This document shows positions 34,893 through 44,235 of a DNA stretch of 54,471 nt, piece by piece; position 1 is the first letter of the stretch, and every line of letters starts with the position of its first letter. The stretch lies in the NCBI GenBank assembly GCA_018268695.1, contig JAFDWD010000912.1, positions 1 to 54,471 of the forward strand. The letters run 5' to 3'. The position numbers and the translations under genes are program-made. This DNA comes from Actinomycetota bacterium. GTDB lineage: Bacteria; Actinomycetota; Thermoleophilia; Solirubrobacterales; 70-9. A model generated the notes under the pieces. The model did not search any database. It had not been told where the DNA came from and was given only the letters and a program-made list of their open reading frames with translations.

Positions 34893-36047
34893 TCAGGGCT
34901 CGATCAGGGCGGCGCAGTCGGTGACGATCTCGTCGAAGATCGCGGCGGCCGGGCGGACGCTGTCGAGGCGGCCGACCACCTGGCCGACGAAGTAGGTGGC
35001 GAGCTCCCGCGAGCGGCCCGCGTCGACGGCGGCGCCGCGGGCGATCCGCACCTGCGGCTCGGCGTAGAGGATGCCCTGGTGGGGCATGCCGAGGGGCTCG
35101 ATCTCGGCCTGCTCCCAGGCCTCGCTCCAGCCCGAGCGCAGCTGCCGCGCGGGGCGCCCGGTGCAGGCGCGCGAGCGCACTGTGTCGGCGGCGACCGCGC
35201 CGACGAACTTCTCGCGGACGACGTCGGTGGTCTCCGCCTCCTCGCTGGTCAGCCAGACCGAGCCGGTCCAGACGCCGGCCGCGCCGAGGGTCATCGCCGC
35301 CGCCATCTGGCGCCCCGAGGCGATCCCGCCCGCCGCCAGCACCGGCGTCCCTTCGACCGCGTCGACCACGTCGGGGATCAGCACCATGCTGCCGATCTCC
35401 CCGGTGTGGCCGCCCGCCTCGTAGCCCTGGGCGATCACGATGTCGGTCCCGGCCTGGCGGTGTTTTTCGCCGTGGCGGGCGGTGCCGGCGAGACCGGCGA
35501 CGAGCATGCCGCGCTCGTGGAAGGCATCGATCGTCTCCGCCGGCGCGACGCCGAGCGCGTTGGCGAAGAGGGTGATCCCGGAGGCCAGGCAGACGTCCAG
35601 CAGCGGCTGGTTGTCCTTCGCCGTGTAGGTGTGGTTGCCGGTCACCGGGACGCCTTCGCCGTCGACGATGTCGCCGAACTCGTAGCCCTCCGCCAGCTCC
35701 GGCACGCCGTACTCGTCCATCAGCCCGGCGACGAAGGCGCGGTGCTCGTCGGGGACCTGGCCGACCAGCTCCTCGCGCGACAGCCCGCCCTCGTCGGCCT
35801 TCTCGTAGCGGCCGGGGAGGAGGAGGTCGACGCCGTAGGGGGTGTCGCCGAGCTCCTGGTCGAGCCGGGCGAGGTCGCGCTCCAGCTCCTCGACGCTCAG
35901 CTGGGCGGCGCCGAGCACGCCCATCCCGCCGGCCCGCGACACCGCGACGACCACGTCGTAGCTGTGGGAGAAGGCGAGCAGGGGGAACTCGATCCCGAGG
36001 CGCTCGGTGATCGCGGTCTTCATCGTCGGTCTGCGTGGGTCGCTCAT
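34893..36047 (-). CDS. Nitronate monooxygenase / 2-nitropropane dioxygenase-like FMN protein
   Basis: The 384-residue TIM-barrel flavoprotein has the FMN and active-site motif AQGYEAGGHTG, AAGGIASGRQMAAAMTLGAAGV and VWTGS. Members oxidise nitronates, but in degradation clusters many act as enoyl-CoA reductases or oxidases with unknown substrates. The start at 36047 (MSDPRR) has a GGGGG just before it, while the ATG at 36023 has no ribosome site. It is divergent from the DUF6285-phosphotransferase pair, sharing operator site 5. Confidence 0.87.
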   Translation of the reverse strand: MSDPRRPTMKTAITERLGIEFPLLAFSHSYDVVVAVSRAGGMGVLGAAQLSVEELERDLARLDQELGDTPYGVDLLLPGRYEKADEGGLSREELVGQVPDEHRAFVAGLMDEYGVPELAEGYEFGDIVDGEGVPVTGNHTYTAKDNQPLLDVCLASGITLFANALGVAPAETIDAFHERGMLVAGLAGTARHGEKHRQAGTDIVIAQGYEAGGHTGEIGSMVLIPDVVDAVEGTPVLAAGGIASGRQMAAAMTLGAAGVWTGSVWLTSEEAETTDVVREKFVGAVAADTVRSRACTGRPARQLRSGWSEAWEQAEIEPLGMPHQGILYAEPQVRIARGAAVDAGRSRELATYFVGQVVGRLDSVRPAAAIFDEIVTDCAALIEP

Positions 36048-36082
36048 CCCCCCAGCCTCGCCGCGCGCCCCGGCGCCCCGGA

Positions 36083-36100
36083 ACTGATCCTTCTGCCAGT
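36083..36100. promoter_or_regulatory. 18-bp operator, site 5
   Basis: ACTGATC-CTTC-TGCCAGT keeps ACTG and CAGT ends (10 of 14 half-site matches). It lies between divergent starts 36047 and 36136. A -10-like TTGGAT begins at 36123, 22 bp downstream, making the gene at 36136 probably leaderless. Confidence 0.55.
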
Positions 36101-36135
36101 GCCGGGACGGCGGGGACGCTGCTTGGATCGGGTCG

Positions 36136-36519
36136 ATGCTGAATCCGATGTCGACCGCGGAAGTGGTGCGCGCTGTGGGCGCGGTGCTCGAGGCGAGCGC
36201 CGCCGGGGGGGCCGACGACGAGTACAGCCGCGGGCAGGTGCTCTCGGCCTTCAGCGTCTGCCGCCACCTGGCCGCCGAGGAGGAGGGGCGACGCGGGCTG
36301 GCGGAGTGGCTGGAGGCGGCGAGCGCGGAGGTCCTCGCCGAGCGCGGCGAGGCGCCGCTGTCGGCCGCGCAGTCGGAGGAGGCCGGGGCGCGCCTCGCGT
36401 CCCTGATGGAGGAGCTGCGCGCCGCCGACGACGAGGATTCGCGCCGCGCGCTGGCCGCGCTGCGCGGCGTCCTGCGCGAGCTCTGCGACCGCGAAATCGC
36501 GATCCTCGTGGCGGCCTGA
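36136..36519 (+). CDS. DUF6285 small protein (LvaB-like accessory protein)
   Basis: This 127-residue, mostly helical protein carries the SRGQVLSAFSVCRHLAAEE segment shared with the paralogue at 42664, and ends with LRGVLRELCDREIAIL. In both places it is followed directly by a phosphotransferase (3-nt gap here). The arrangement matches LvaB-LvaA of the levulinate pathway of Pseudomonas, where a small protein is needed by the hydroxyacyl-CoA kinase. The link is by size and context, not by a search. Confidence 0.72.
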   Translation: MLNPMSTAEVVRAVGAVLEASAAGGADDEYSRGQVLSAFSVCRHLAAEEEGRRGLAEWLEAASAEVLAERGEAPLSAAQSEEAGARLASLMEELRAADDEDSRRALAALRGVLRELCDREIAILVAA

Positions 36520-36522
36520 GCG

Positions 36523-37554
36523 ATGGCGGGGGGGACGGCGACCGATGCCGAGCGCCAGGCCGCGGCGATGGCGGCGCTCGCCGGGGCGGACGCTCTCGCC
36601 GACGGCGAGCGGGCGACCGGCCTGACCCAGCTCGAGGGCGGTTGGTCGCGGCAGGCCCACGTGCTGGCGACCGCCGACCCTGCCGGCGCGGTCCGCGAAT
36701 TCGTCGTCCGCGTGAAGCCGCCGGGCGCCCTGCTCGACACCGACCTGCGCCAGGAGTTCGAGGTCTACCGGCTGCTCGGCGCGCGCGGGATCGCGGTGCC
36801 CGCGGTCTATGCCTACGAGGAGGGCGCCAACGCCTTCGGCGGGCCCTTCTTCGTGATGGACCGCGCGCCCGGCTCCTCGCCGAACGTCTGGCGCCGCCGC
36901 GACCGGGTCGAGCTGGAGGCGAACTGGGAGGGGGGAGGCTCGCTGGCGGAGGACCTGCTCACCTCGCTGGTCCGGATCCACGCGATCCCCGACGCCGACG
37001 CCCCGCCGGTGCTGGCGCGCCGCGACTTCGAGGCCGCCGTCTCCCACTGGGAGGAGGTGCAGGGCCAGATGGCGCTGGTCCGCGATCCGATCGTCGAGGA
37101 CGCCTACGCCTGGCTGCGCGACCACCCGCCCGACCCGGTCGAGCCGACCCTGGTCCACGGCGACTACCGGATCGGCAACTGCCTGAACCGGGACGGCCGG
37201 ATCACCGCGATCCTCGACTGGGAGCTCTCCTACGTCGGCGACCCGCGTTACGACCTTGGCTACATCTCACTCGAATACGAGGCCGGGCGCTTCACCCACC
37301 CCGGCTCGCCGCTGCTCGGCTCGATCGCCGAGCGCGAGTGGTTCTTCGACCAATACGAGGCCCGCTCCGGCCGCCCCGTCGATCGCGAGGTCGTCCGCAC
37401 CTACGCCGTCCTCGCCGACCTGATGCTGACCGCGATCCTCACCACCGGCATCCGCATGTACGTCGACGGCCGCACCACCGACGTCCGCATGGCCTGGACC
37501 CGCTTCGCCCTCTCCTCGCTCCGTTCCGAGCTGACGACGTTGATGCGCTACTGA
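36523..37554 (+). CDS. APH-family phosphotransferase (LvaA/ACAD10-11 kinase-like)
   Basis: The 343-residue kinase-like protein has the catalytic loop LVHGDYRIGN and the metal site LDWELSYVGDP of aminoglycoside-phosphotransferase-fold enzymes. An N-terminal GLTQLEGGWSRQ loop precedes them. This subgroup is found in ACAD10/11 and LvaA, which phosphorylate 4-hydroxyacyl-CoA so that phosphate can be eliminated. It pairs with the DUF6285 protein upstream. The stop codon is followed at once by a 44-bp palindrome. A second pair lies at 42664-44135. Confidence 0.87.
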   Translation: MAGGTATDAERQAAAMAALAGADALADGERATGLTQLEGGWSRQAHVLATADPAGAVREFVVRVKPPGALLDTDLRQEFEVYRLLGARGIAVPAVYAYEEGANAFGGPFFVMDRAPGSSPNVWRRRDRVELEANWEGGGSLAEDLLTSLVRIHAIPDADAPPVLARRDFEAAVSHWEEVQGQMALVRDPIVEDAYAWLRDHPPDPVEPTLVHGDYRIGNCLNRDGRITAILDWELSYVGDPRYDLGYISLEYEAGRFTHPGSPLLGSIAEREWFFDQYEARSGRPVDREVVRTYAVLADLMLTAILTTGIRMYVDGRTTDVRMAWTRFALSSLRSELTTLMRY

Positions 37555-37598
37555 CCGTTCGTCGCTTGTCCCTCGTACGGGGGACAAGCGACGAACGG
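37555..37598. repeat. 44-bp near-perfect palindrome filling a convergent gene gap
   Basis: Arms 37555-37572 and 37581-37598 (18 bp) are perfect around the centre CGTACG, with T37573 facing G37580. The element begins directly after the TGA at 37552-37554 and ends directly before the stop of the convergent MaoC gene (37599-37601). It is the sister of 18472-18515. It can fold on either strand and may act as a two-way terminator, although no T-tract exists. Confidence 0.92.
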
Positions 37599-37970
37599 CT
37601 AGCTCGGGATCGTCGCTTTCGCCGAGATCACGGTGGTGCCGTCCTGGTTGACGCACTCGGCGGCGATCTCGTCGCCCTCCTGGGAGCGGAGCTCGGAATG
37701 GATCGTGTCGCCGGGGAGGGTCGGGGCGCGGAAGGTGATGTTGACGACCGTGCCGGCCGGGGGGGCGGGGGAGTCGAGCCACTCGGTCAGGGAGCGGAAG
37801 AAGGTCTGCAGGGCGATCGGGCCGTGGGCGATCGTGCCGCCGAACTCCGAGGCGGCGGCGGCCTCCTCGTCGACGTGGATCGGGTTGTAGTCGCCGGAGA
37901 TGTCGGCGTAGCGGTTGATCGTCTCCTGGGTCACGTGTTCGGACGCGGAGGGGAAGTCCTCGGTCGGCAT
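37599..37970 (-). CDS. MaoC-like hydratase/dehydratase, catalytic subunit
   Basis: The 123-residue hot-dog protein has the hydratase-2 motif D27-YNPI-H32-VD (Asp27 and His32 catalytic), followed by GTIAHGPIAL. It hydrates an enoyl-CoA or dehydrates a hydroxyacyl-CoA. It lies five bases downstream of a second hot-dog gene. The two probably form a heterodimer, as in HadAB or ChsH-type enzymes of actinobacteria. Confidence 0.88.
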   Translation of the reverse strand: MPTEDFPSASEHVTQETINRYADISGDYNPIHVDEEAAAASEFGGTIAHGPIALQTFFRSLTEWLDSPAPPAGTVVNITFRAPTLPGDTIHSELRSQEGDEIAAECVNQDGTTVISAKATIPS

Positions 37971-37975
37971 CGCGC

Positions 37976-38407
37976 TCACTCCTCTCCCGGCCCGGTGGGC
38001 CACATGATCGTCTTCAGCCCGGTCAGGGCCCGCTTCCCGTCGGCGTCGTCGATCGCGAACTGGACGACGACGTAGGGACGCTCGCGGCGCACGTACTTCT
38101 CGGCGATCGACACCTCGACCGTCGCCTCGCGGCCGTCGGCCGCCAGCGGCTCGCCGAAGCGCAGCTCGTACTTTGCCAGCACCCCGCCGTTGGGGATGCC
38201 GCCGAGCGTGCGGCGCAGCGCCTTCAGGAAGAGCACCGGGAAGACTGCGGGCGGCGCGACCGGGGACTCGCCCGGGGCGCCGATCTCGCCGATCAGCGAG
38301 CCCGCCATCTCGGCGCTCACCGGCTCGGTCACCGTGCCCAGTACCTGCCCCTCGGAAAGCTCGTCGTAGGTGACGTTGGAGAGTGCCGGAGTGTCTTCGG
38401 GAGTCAT
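37976..38407 (-). CDS. MaoC-like protein, non-catalytic partner subunit
   Basis: The 143-residue protein begins TYDELSEGQVLG after a short N-terminus and ends with TGLKTIMWPTG. This resembles the FAS1-dehydratase / N-terminal half of double hot-dog MaoC enzymes. It lacks the D-x-N-P-x-H motif of its neighbour and so should be the structural partner. The start at 38407 faces an acyl-CoA dehydrogenase gene, with operator site 4 between them. Confidence 0.8.
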   Translation of the reverse strand: MTPEDTPALSNVTYDELSEGQVLGTVTEPVSAEMAGSLIGEIGAPGESPVAPPAVFPVLFLKALRRTLGGIPNGGVLAKYELRFGEPLAADGREATVEVSIAEKYVRRERPYVVVQFAIDDADGKRALTGLKTIMWPTGPGEE

Positions 38408-38442
38408 CGGCCGAAGCTTGCTCCGGCGCCCCGCGCGCGCCA

Positions 38443-38460
38443 ACTGTCGAATGTGCCAGC
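38443..38460. promoter_or_regulatory. 18-bp operator, site 4
   Basis: ACTGTCG-AATG-TGCCAGC matches 11 of 14 half-site positions. It lies between divergent starts 38407 (MaoC pair) and 38543 (acyl-CoA dehydrogenase). The -10 is not clear on either side. Confidence 0.5.
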
Positions 38461-38542
38461 ACGGTCGGAGCGCCCGGTCGAGGATGATCGTCCGACTGCC
38501 GGGAGAGGGCCGGCGAAACCGAAGACCCCGAGGAGCGACCCG

Positions 38543-39805
<1,263 letters not shown>

Positions 39806-39821
39806 TCCCGAGGAGATGACG

Positions 39822-40619
39822 ATGGACTACGAGACGCTCGAGCTGACCCGCCCCGCCGACGGGGTCGCGGTGCTGACCCTGACCCGGCCGCGGCAGCGCA
39901 ACGCGATCACCTTCCAGATGTTCGACGAGATGCACGACCTACTGGCCAAGGTGCGCAAGGACGAGACGATCCGGGCGCTGATCGTCACCGGCGAAGGCGA
40001 GGGCTTCTGCGCCGGGCTCGACCTCGACGACGCCGAAGAGCTGCCGCGGATGTCGGCCAACGAGATGATGCAGGGCCAGGAGCACTGGGCGGGCGCCTTC
40101 GAACGCTTCCACGACCTGCCGCAGGCGGTCATCGCCGCGGTCAACGGCGCCGCCGCGGGCGGTGGGCTCGGCCTCGCGCTGGCCGCCGACATCCGTATCG
40201 CCGACGCCAACGCCCGCTTCAACGCCGCCTTCGTCCGCATCGGCCTCTCGGCCGGGGACGTCGGCGTGTCATGGTCCCTGCCGCGCGTCGTCGGGCTCGG
40301 CCGCGCCGCCGAGATCATGCTCACCGGGGACTTCATCGACGCGGTCGAGGCGGAGCGGATCGGGCTCGTCAACCGGGTCGTCGCCCCCGAGGCGCTGCTC
40401 GACGAGTCGATCGCCCTGGCCAAGCGGATCGCCTCCAACTCGCCCTTCGGGATCACGCTGACCAAGCGCGTCCTGATGGCGAACGTCGACGCCGGCAGCC
40501 TCCGCAACGCGGTCGAGGTCGAGAACCGCGGCCAGACCCTCGCCACCCGGGGCCAGGACTTCAAGGAGTCCCTCGGCGCCTTCCGCGAGAAGCGCACGCC
40601 GCAGTTCAGCGGCGCCTGA
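39822..40619 (+). CDS. Enoyl-CoA hydratase/isomerase (crotonase) family protein
   Basis: The 265-residue crotonase has LTLTRPRQRNAI, the oxyanion-hole residues GEGFCAGLDLDD and NGAAAGGGLGLALAADIRIA. The segment FVRIGLSAGDVGVSWSLPRVVG has no clear second catalytic Glu, so it may be a hydratase or an isomerase/hydrolase variant. ATG 39822 is preferred over ATG 39816 because AGGAG (39811-39815) is 6 nt away. It follows the acyl-CoA dehydrogenase and probably hydrates its enoyl product. Confidence 0.9.
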   Translation: MDYETLELTRPADGVAVLTLTRPRQRNAITFQMFDEMHDLLAKVRKDETIRALIVTGEGEGFCAGLDLDDAEELPRMSANEMMQGQEHWAGAFERFHDLPQAVIAAVNGAAAGGGLGLALAADIRIADANARFNAAFVRIGLSAGDVGVSWSLPRVVGLGRAAEIMLTGDFIDAVEAERIGLVNRVVAPEALLDESIALAKRIASNSPFGITLTKRVLMANVDAGSLRNAVEVENRGQTLATRGQDFKESLGAFREKRTPQFSGA

Positions 40620-40632
40620 GCGGGGCCGTCAA

Positions 40633-41658
40633 GTGGCGCAGCTGACCTTCGGGATCGAGTCGCAGGGCACCTCGGTGCGGGCGATGGGGGACCTCGCCGC
40701 CGCCGCCGAGGCGGCCGGGCTCGACGCCGCCTGGGCGCCGGAGCTGTACGACCGCTCGGCGACGATCTCGGTCGCCGAGATGGCGAACCGGACCGAGCGC
40801 TGCCGGGTCGGCACGGCGATCGCCTACGGCGTCGGCCGCAGCCCGCTGACCCTCGCCGCCGAGGCCCGCGACCTCGACGAGATCTCCGACGGCCGCTTCG
40901 TCCTCGGGATCGGCAACGGCACCCGCCGGATGATCTCCGACTGGCACGGCCAGGACCCGGAGGCGCCGGCGAAGCGGATCGAGGAGCTGGTGCCGCTGCT
41001 GCGCGACCTCTGGCGCCTGCACGAGGCTCCGGTCGACCACGAGGGCCGCTTCTACCGCCTGCGGATGAAGCCGACCGGGGAGATGAAGGCGCCGCTCCGC
41101 GAGCGGATCCCGATCTGGACCGCCGGGGTCAACCCGCGGATGATCGAGAGCGCCGGACGGGTCGCCGACGGGCTCCTCGGCCACGCCCTCTTCACGGTCG
41201 AGCACATCGCCGAGGTCGTCCGCCCGGCGATCGAGCGGGGTGCCGCGCACGCCGACCGCGACCCCGCCGAGATCGCCGTCTCCACCCTGGTGATCTCGGT
41301 GGTCAACGACGACGCCGACCGCGCCCGCCGCGAGGCCGCCGCCCAGATCGCCTTCTACTGCTCGGCGAAGACCTACGGAGCGATGCTCGACTCGCACGGC
41401 TTCGGCGCCGCCGCGGAGGCGATCCGCGGCGCCTTCGCCGCCGGCGACTGGGACGGGATGGTCGCCGCGGTGACCCCGGAGATGGTCGACCGCATGGCCC
41501 TCGCCGGGACCCCAGACGAAGTAAAAGCCGCCGCCCGTCGTTACGAGGGCGTCCTCGACCACCTGATTCTCTACGTGCCGAGCTACGGGATCAGCCCGGA
41601 GCGCGCGGTCGAGAACGCGACCCGGATCGTCGAGACGATGGGCGGGGTGAGGGCGTGA
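40633..41658 (+). CDS. LLM-class flavin/F420-dependent oxidoreductase
   Basis: The 341-residue protein has the luciferase-like pattern AAAAEAAGLDAAWAPEL, RCRVGTAIAYGVGRSPLTLA, EISDGRFVLGIGNGTRRM and WTAGVNPRMIESAGRVADG. The TIM-barrel binds F420 or FMN. It starts at GTG 40633 and overlaps the next gene by GTGA. It is not a close copy of the LLM enzyme at 3862-4854. Its position suggests reduction or oxidation of an enoyl or hydroxyl intermediate in the six-gene operon. Confidence 0.87.
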   Translation: MAQLTFGIESQGTSVRAMGDLAAAAEAAGLDAAWAPELYDRSATISVAEMANRTERCRVGTAIAYGVGRSPLTLAAEARDLDEISDGRFVLGIGNGTRRMISDWHGQDPEAPAKRIEELVPLLRDLWRLHEAPVDHEGRFYRLRMKPTGEMKAPLRERIPIWTAGVNPRMIESAGRVADGLLGHALFTVEHIAEVVRPAIERGAAHADRDPAEIAVSTLVISVVNDDADRARREAAAQIAFYCSAKTYGAMLDSHGFGAAAEAIRGAFAAGDWDGMVAAVTPEMVDRMALAGTPDEVKAAARRYEGVLDHLILYVPSYGISPERAVENATRIVETMGGVRA

Positions 41659-42662
41659 GTGCCCGTCGCCGCCGGCTGATCGCGCTCGAGCGGTTCGGCG
41701 GGCCCGAGGTGATGCGCTGGGTCGAGGCCGACGCGCCGGCGCCGGGGCCCGACGAGGTCGCGGTCGCGATCGAGGCGATCGGCGTCAACTTCGGCGACAC
41801 GATGGTCCGCCGCGGCGAGTACCGTCGCGACCAGCCGCTCGACTTCACCCCCGGCTTCGAGGCCGCGGGCCGTGTCGTCGAGGACCCCTCCGGCGAGCTC
41901 GCGCCCGGCACGCGGGTGATCGTCTTCAACGACAACGGGCGCGGCTACGCCGACCTCCTGGTGGCGCCGCGCCACCGCGTCTTCGCCGTCGCCGAGGACA
42001 TCGACCCGACCGTGCTGGCGGCGATCTTCATCCAGGGGACGACCGCCTGGTACTCGCTCCACCGCTTCGGCTACGTCGCGCCCGGGGACTGGGTGCTGGT
42101 CCACGCCGGGGCGGGAGGGGTCGGCGGCCTGGCGATCCAGCTGGCGGTCGCCGCCGGGGCGCGGCCGATCGCCACCGCCTCGACCGAGGCGAAGCTCGAG
42201 ATCGCCCGCGGCCACGGGGCCGAGCACGCGATCCTCGCCGATCCCGACACCCTCGCCGCCCGGGTCCGCGAGCTGACCGACGGCCACGGCGCCGACGTCG
42301 TCGTCGACGGGGTGAACGGCCCGCTCGTCGCGCCGAGCCTGAAGGCGATGGCCTTCCACGGGCGCTACGTGGTCTGCGGCGCCGCCAGCCAGACGGCGGG
42401 GACGATGGACACCCGGGCGCTGATGCCGCGCAACCAGTCGATCGCCGGGTTTGTCACCGCCCGGATCATCGACCGCGACCCGGCCGAGCCGCGCCGGGCG
42501 ATCGACGCCGTGCTCGACGCCTGGCGGGCCGACGACCTGAGGCCCGAGGTGACGGTGCTGCCGCCGGCGGAAGTGGTCCGCGCCCATGAGATGCTCGAAG
42601 ACCGCGCCCATACCGGCAAGATCGTCCTCGACCTCGCCGCCGGCCCGATCGAGGTCGCCTGA
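41655..42662 (+). CDS. Quinone oxidoreductase-like MDR (NADPH-dependent reductase)
   Basis: The 335-residue zinc-free MDR protein has NFGDTMVRRG, TPGFEAAGRV and the AGAGGVGGLAIQLA cofactor loop of quinone oxidoreductases and 2-enoyl reductases. It lacks the zinc-site Cys residues seen in the two Zn-dehydrogenases in this window. It starts with GTG in the LLM stop and ends one base before the second DUF6285 gene. Confidence 0.9.
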   Translation: MSARRRRLIALERFGGPEVMRWVEADAPAPGPDEVAVAIEAIGVNFGDTMVRRGEYRRDQPLDFTPGFEAAGRVVEDPSGELAPGTRVIVFNDNGRGYADLLVAPRHRVFAVAEDIDPTVLAAIFIQGTTAWYSLHRFGYVAPGDWVLVHAGAGGVGGLAIQLAVAAGARPIATASTEAKLEIARGHGAEHAILADPDTLAARVRELTDGHGADVVVDGVNGPLVAPSLKAMAFHGRYVVCGAASQTAGTMDTRALMPRNQSIAGFVTARIIDRDPAEPRRAIDAVLDAWRADDLRPEVTVLPPAEVVRAHEMLEDRAHTGKIVLDLAAGPIEVA

Positions 42663-42663
42663 C

Positions 42664-43104
42664 ATGTTCAACTCCCTGCGCACCGACCAGCTGATCACCG
42701 GCATCGGAGCCACCGCCCGCACCGCCGCGGGAGCGTCCGGCCCGCCCGACGACTACGCCCGCGGGCAGCTCCTCTCCGCCTACAGCGTCAGCCGCCTGCT
42801 GGCCGCCGAAGTGAGCGCCGAAGCCGAGCTCCTCGCCTGGCTCCGCGCCGAGCTGCTCAAGGCGCTCGCCGACCATCCCGCGGCGGCAAAGATCGAGGCC
42901 GCCCCCGACGCGATCGCGATCGGCGGGATCCTGGTCGACCTCCTCGCCGAACTCCGCGACAGCGACGTTGATGGGCCGAAAACCGGACTATCTGACGGGT
43001 TTTCGGCCCGTCAACTCAGGGGGCGGATTCATTCGGTGCTGCGGGAGATGACGGAGCGGGAGTTGCTCGCGCTGGCCGCCCGGCCCGAAAGGGCGAAGCG
43101 GTGA
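42664..43104 (+). CDS. DUF6285 small protein (LvaB-like), second copy with palindrome insert
   Basis: The 146-residue protein shares YARGQLLSAYSVSRLLAAE and RIHSVLREMTERELLAL with the copy at 36136. Between these, residues about 102-118 are encoded by a hairpin sequence (42967-43015). Relative to the paralogue this adds some 10 residues (GPKTGLSDGFSARQ region), so a palindromic element seems to have been inserted in frame. It overlaps the following kinase by GTGA. This is the second DUF6285-kinase module in 7 kb. Confidence 0.72.
   Translation: MFNSLRTDQLITGIGATARTAAGASGPPDDYARGQLLSAYSVSRLLAAEVSAEAELLAWLRAELLKALADHPAAAKIEAAPDAIAIGGILVDLLAELRDSDVDGPKTGLSDGFSARQLRGRIHSVLREMTERELLALAARPERAKR
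42967..43015. repeat. Hairpin inside the DUF6285 coding sequence
   Basis: Arms 42967-42984 and 42998-43015 pair over 18 positions with one T/G mismatch and a 13-nt loop. The core GGGCCGAAAACC / GGTTTTCGGCCC is AT-richer than its surroundings. It is translated in frame with no stop. Confidence 0.8.
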
Positions 43105-44135
43105 GCGAGATCGATCCGGCCCGCGCCGCCGCGGCGCTGGAGACGCTGCGGAGCGTCGACGCGGCCGGGACCCGCGCGAGCGTCGTCGGCCTGACCCAGA
43201 TGGAGGGCGGCTGGTCCCGCCACACCTACGCGATCGACGTCGAGGACCCCGACCGCGAGGGCCTCGCCCGCTACATCGGCCGCGTCCGTCCCGAGGACTC
43301 GGTGCTGGACACCGACCTCGGCCAGGAGTTCGAGATCTACCGCGTGCTCGAAGGCGAGCCGGTCCCGGCGCCGCGCGTGTACGGCTACGAGCCGAGCGCC
43401 GACACCCCGTTCGGCGGCCCCTACTTCCTGATGGAGCGCCTCGAGGGCGAGGGCCTGAACGTCTGGCGCCGCCCCGACCGCGAGCTGCTCGAGGCCGATT
43501 GGGAGGCCGGGCGCGGGATCGCCGAGGACTTCGTCGACGGGATGGCGGCGATCCACGCGGTCGCCCCGGAGAAGCTCGCCGGGGTCGTGGTCGAGCGCGA
43601 CTTCCGCGCCACGGTCGGCCGCTGGCGCGACATCTACGAGGACATCCGCCTCGTCCCCGACCCGATCGTCGAGGAGGCCTACGCCTGGCTGCTCGACGAC
43701 CCGCCCGACCCGGTCGAGCCGCGGCTGGTCCACGGCGACTACCGGATCGGCAACTGCCTGGTCGCCGACGGCCGCATGACCGGGGTGCTCGACTGGGAGC
43801 TCGCCTACATCGGCGATCCCCGCTTCGACCTCGGCTACATGGCGCTGCCCTACAGCGCCGGGCGCTTCATCAGCGAGGACACGCGCTCGCCGCTGACCGG
43901 GGCGGTCGCCGAGCGGGACTGGCTGGAGCGCCGCTACGAGGCCGCGACCGGCGACTCGGTCGACCGCGCGGTAGTCGACCGGTACGCCGCTTTGGGTGCC
44001 CTGATGCTGTTCTCGATCATGGGTACGGGATTGTCCCTCTACGCGGCCGGTGAATCGACCGACATCCGCGCCGCATGGTCGCGTTTCGTGTTTCCGGGGC
44101 TGCGGGCCGACCTCGCCGCCCTGATGGGCTGGTAG
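43101..44135 (+). CDS. APH-family phosphotransferase (LvaA-like), second copy
   Basis: The 344-residue protein is clearly paralogous to the kinase at 36523: GLTQMEGGWSR, LDTDLGQEFEIYR, LVHGDYRIGN and LDWELAYIGDPRFDLGYM align closely. It starts with GTG in the DUF6285 stop. Together with the acyl-CoA dehydrogenase at 38543 the operon has the components used to turn a hydroxyacyl-CoA into an enoyl-CoA by phosphorylation and elimination. Two kinases suggest two chain lengths or hydroxyl positions. Confidence 0.88.
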   Translation: MSEIDPARAAAALETLRSVDAAGTRASVVGLTQMEGGWSRHTYAIDVEDPDREGLARYIGRVRPEDSVLDTDLGQEFEIYRVLEGEPVPAPRVYGYEPSADTPFGGPYFLMERLEGEGLNVWRRPDRELLEADWEAGRGIAEDFVDGMAAIHAVAPEKLAGVVVERDFRATVGRWRDIYEDIRLVPDPIVEEAYAWLLDDPPDPVEPRLVHGDYRIGNCLVADGRMTGVLDWELAYIGDPRFDLGYMALPYSAGRFISEDTRSPLTGAVAERDWLERRYEAATGDSVDRAVVDRYAALGALMLFSIMGTGLSLYAAGESTDIRAAWSRFVFPGLRADLAALMGW

Positions 44136-44235
44136 CACGTGCCGAAAGCCACCAATCGACCGCGCGGTAGGGCGCGGTGCGCTAGAGTGCGCCTGGGTTC
44201 GTTTGGAAGGTAGGGACTTCCGGAGGAGAGTGTCA
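44136..44235 (+). promoter_or_regulatory. Promoter region of the two-component system
   Basis: This 100-bp gap holds a -10-like TAGAGT at about 44191-44196, the same hexamer seen in front of the phosphatase at 16192, and a strong ribosome site GGAGGAGAG before the ATG at 44236. No 18-bp operator is present, so the regulator genes are not part of the operator-marked set. Confidence 0.45.

Noticed and set aside
37555..37598. Ordinary intrinsic terminator
   Set aside because: There is no T-tract on either strand and a sister copy sits at a gene start, so termination alone does not explain the element.
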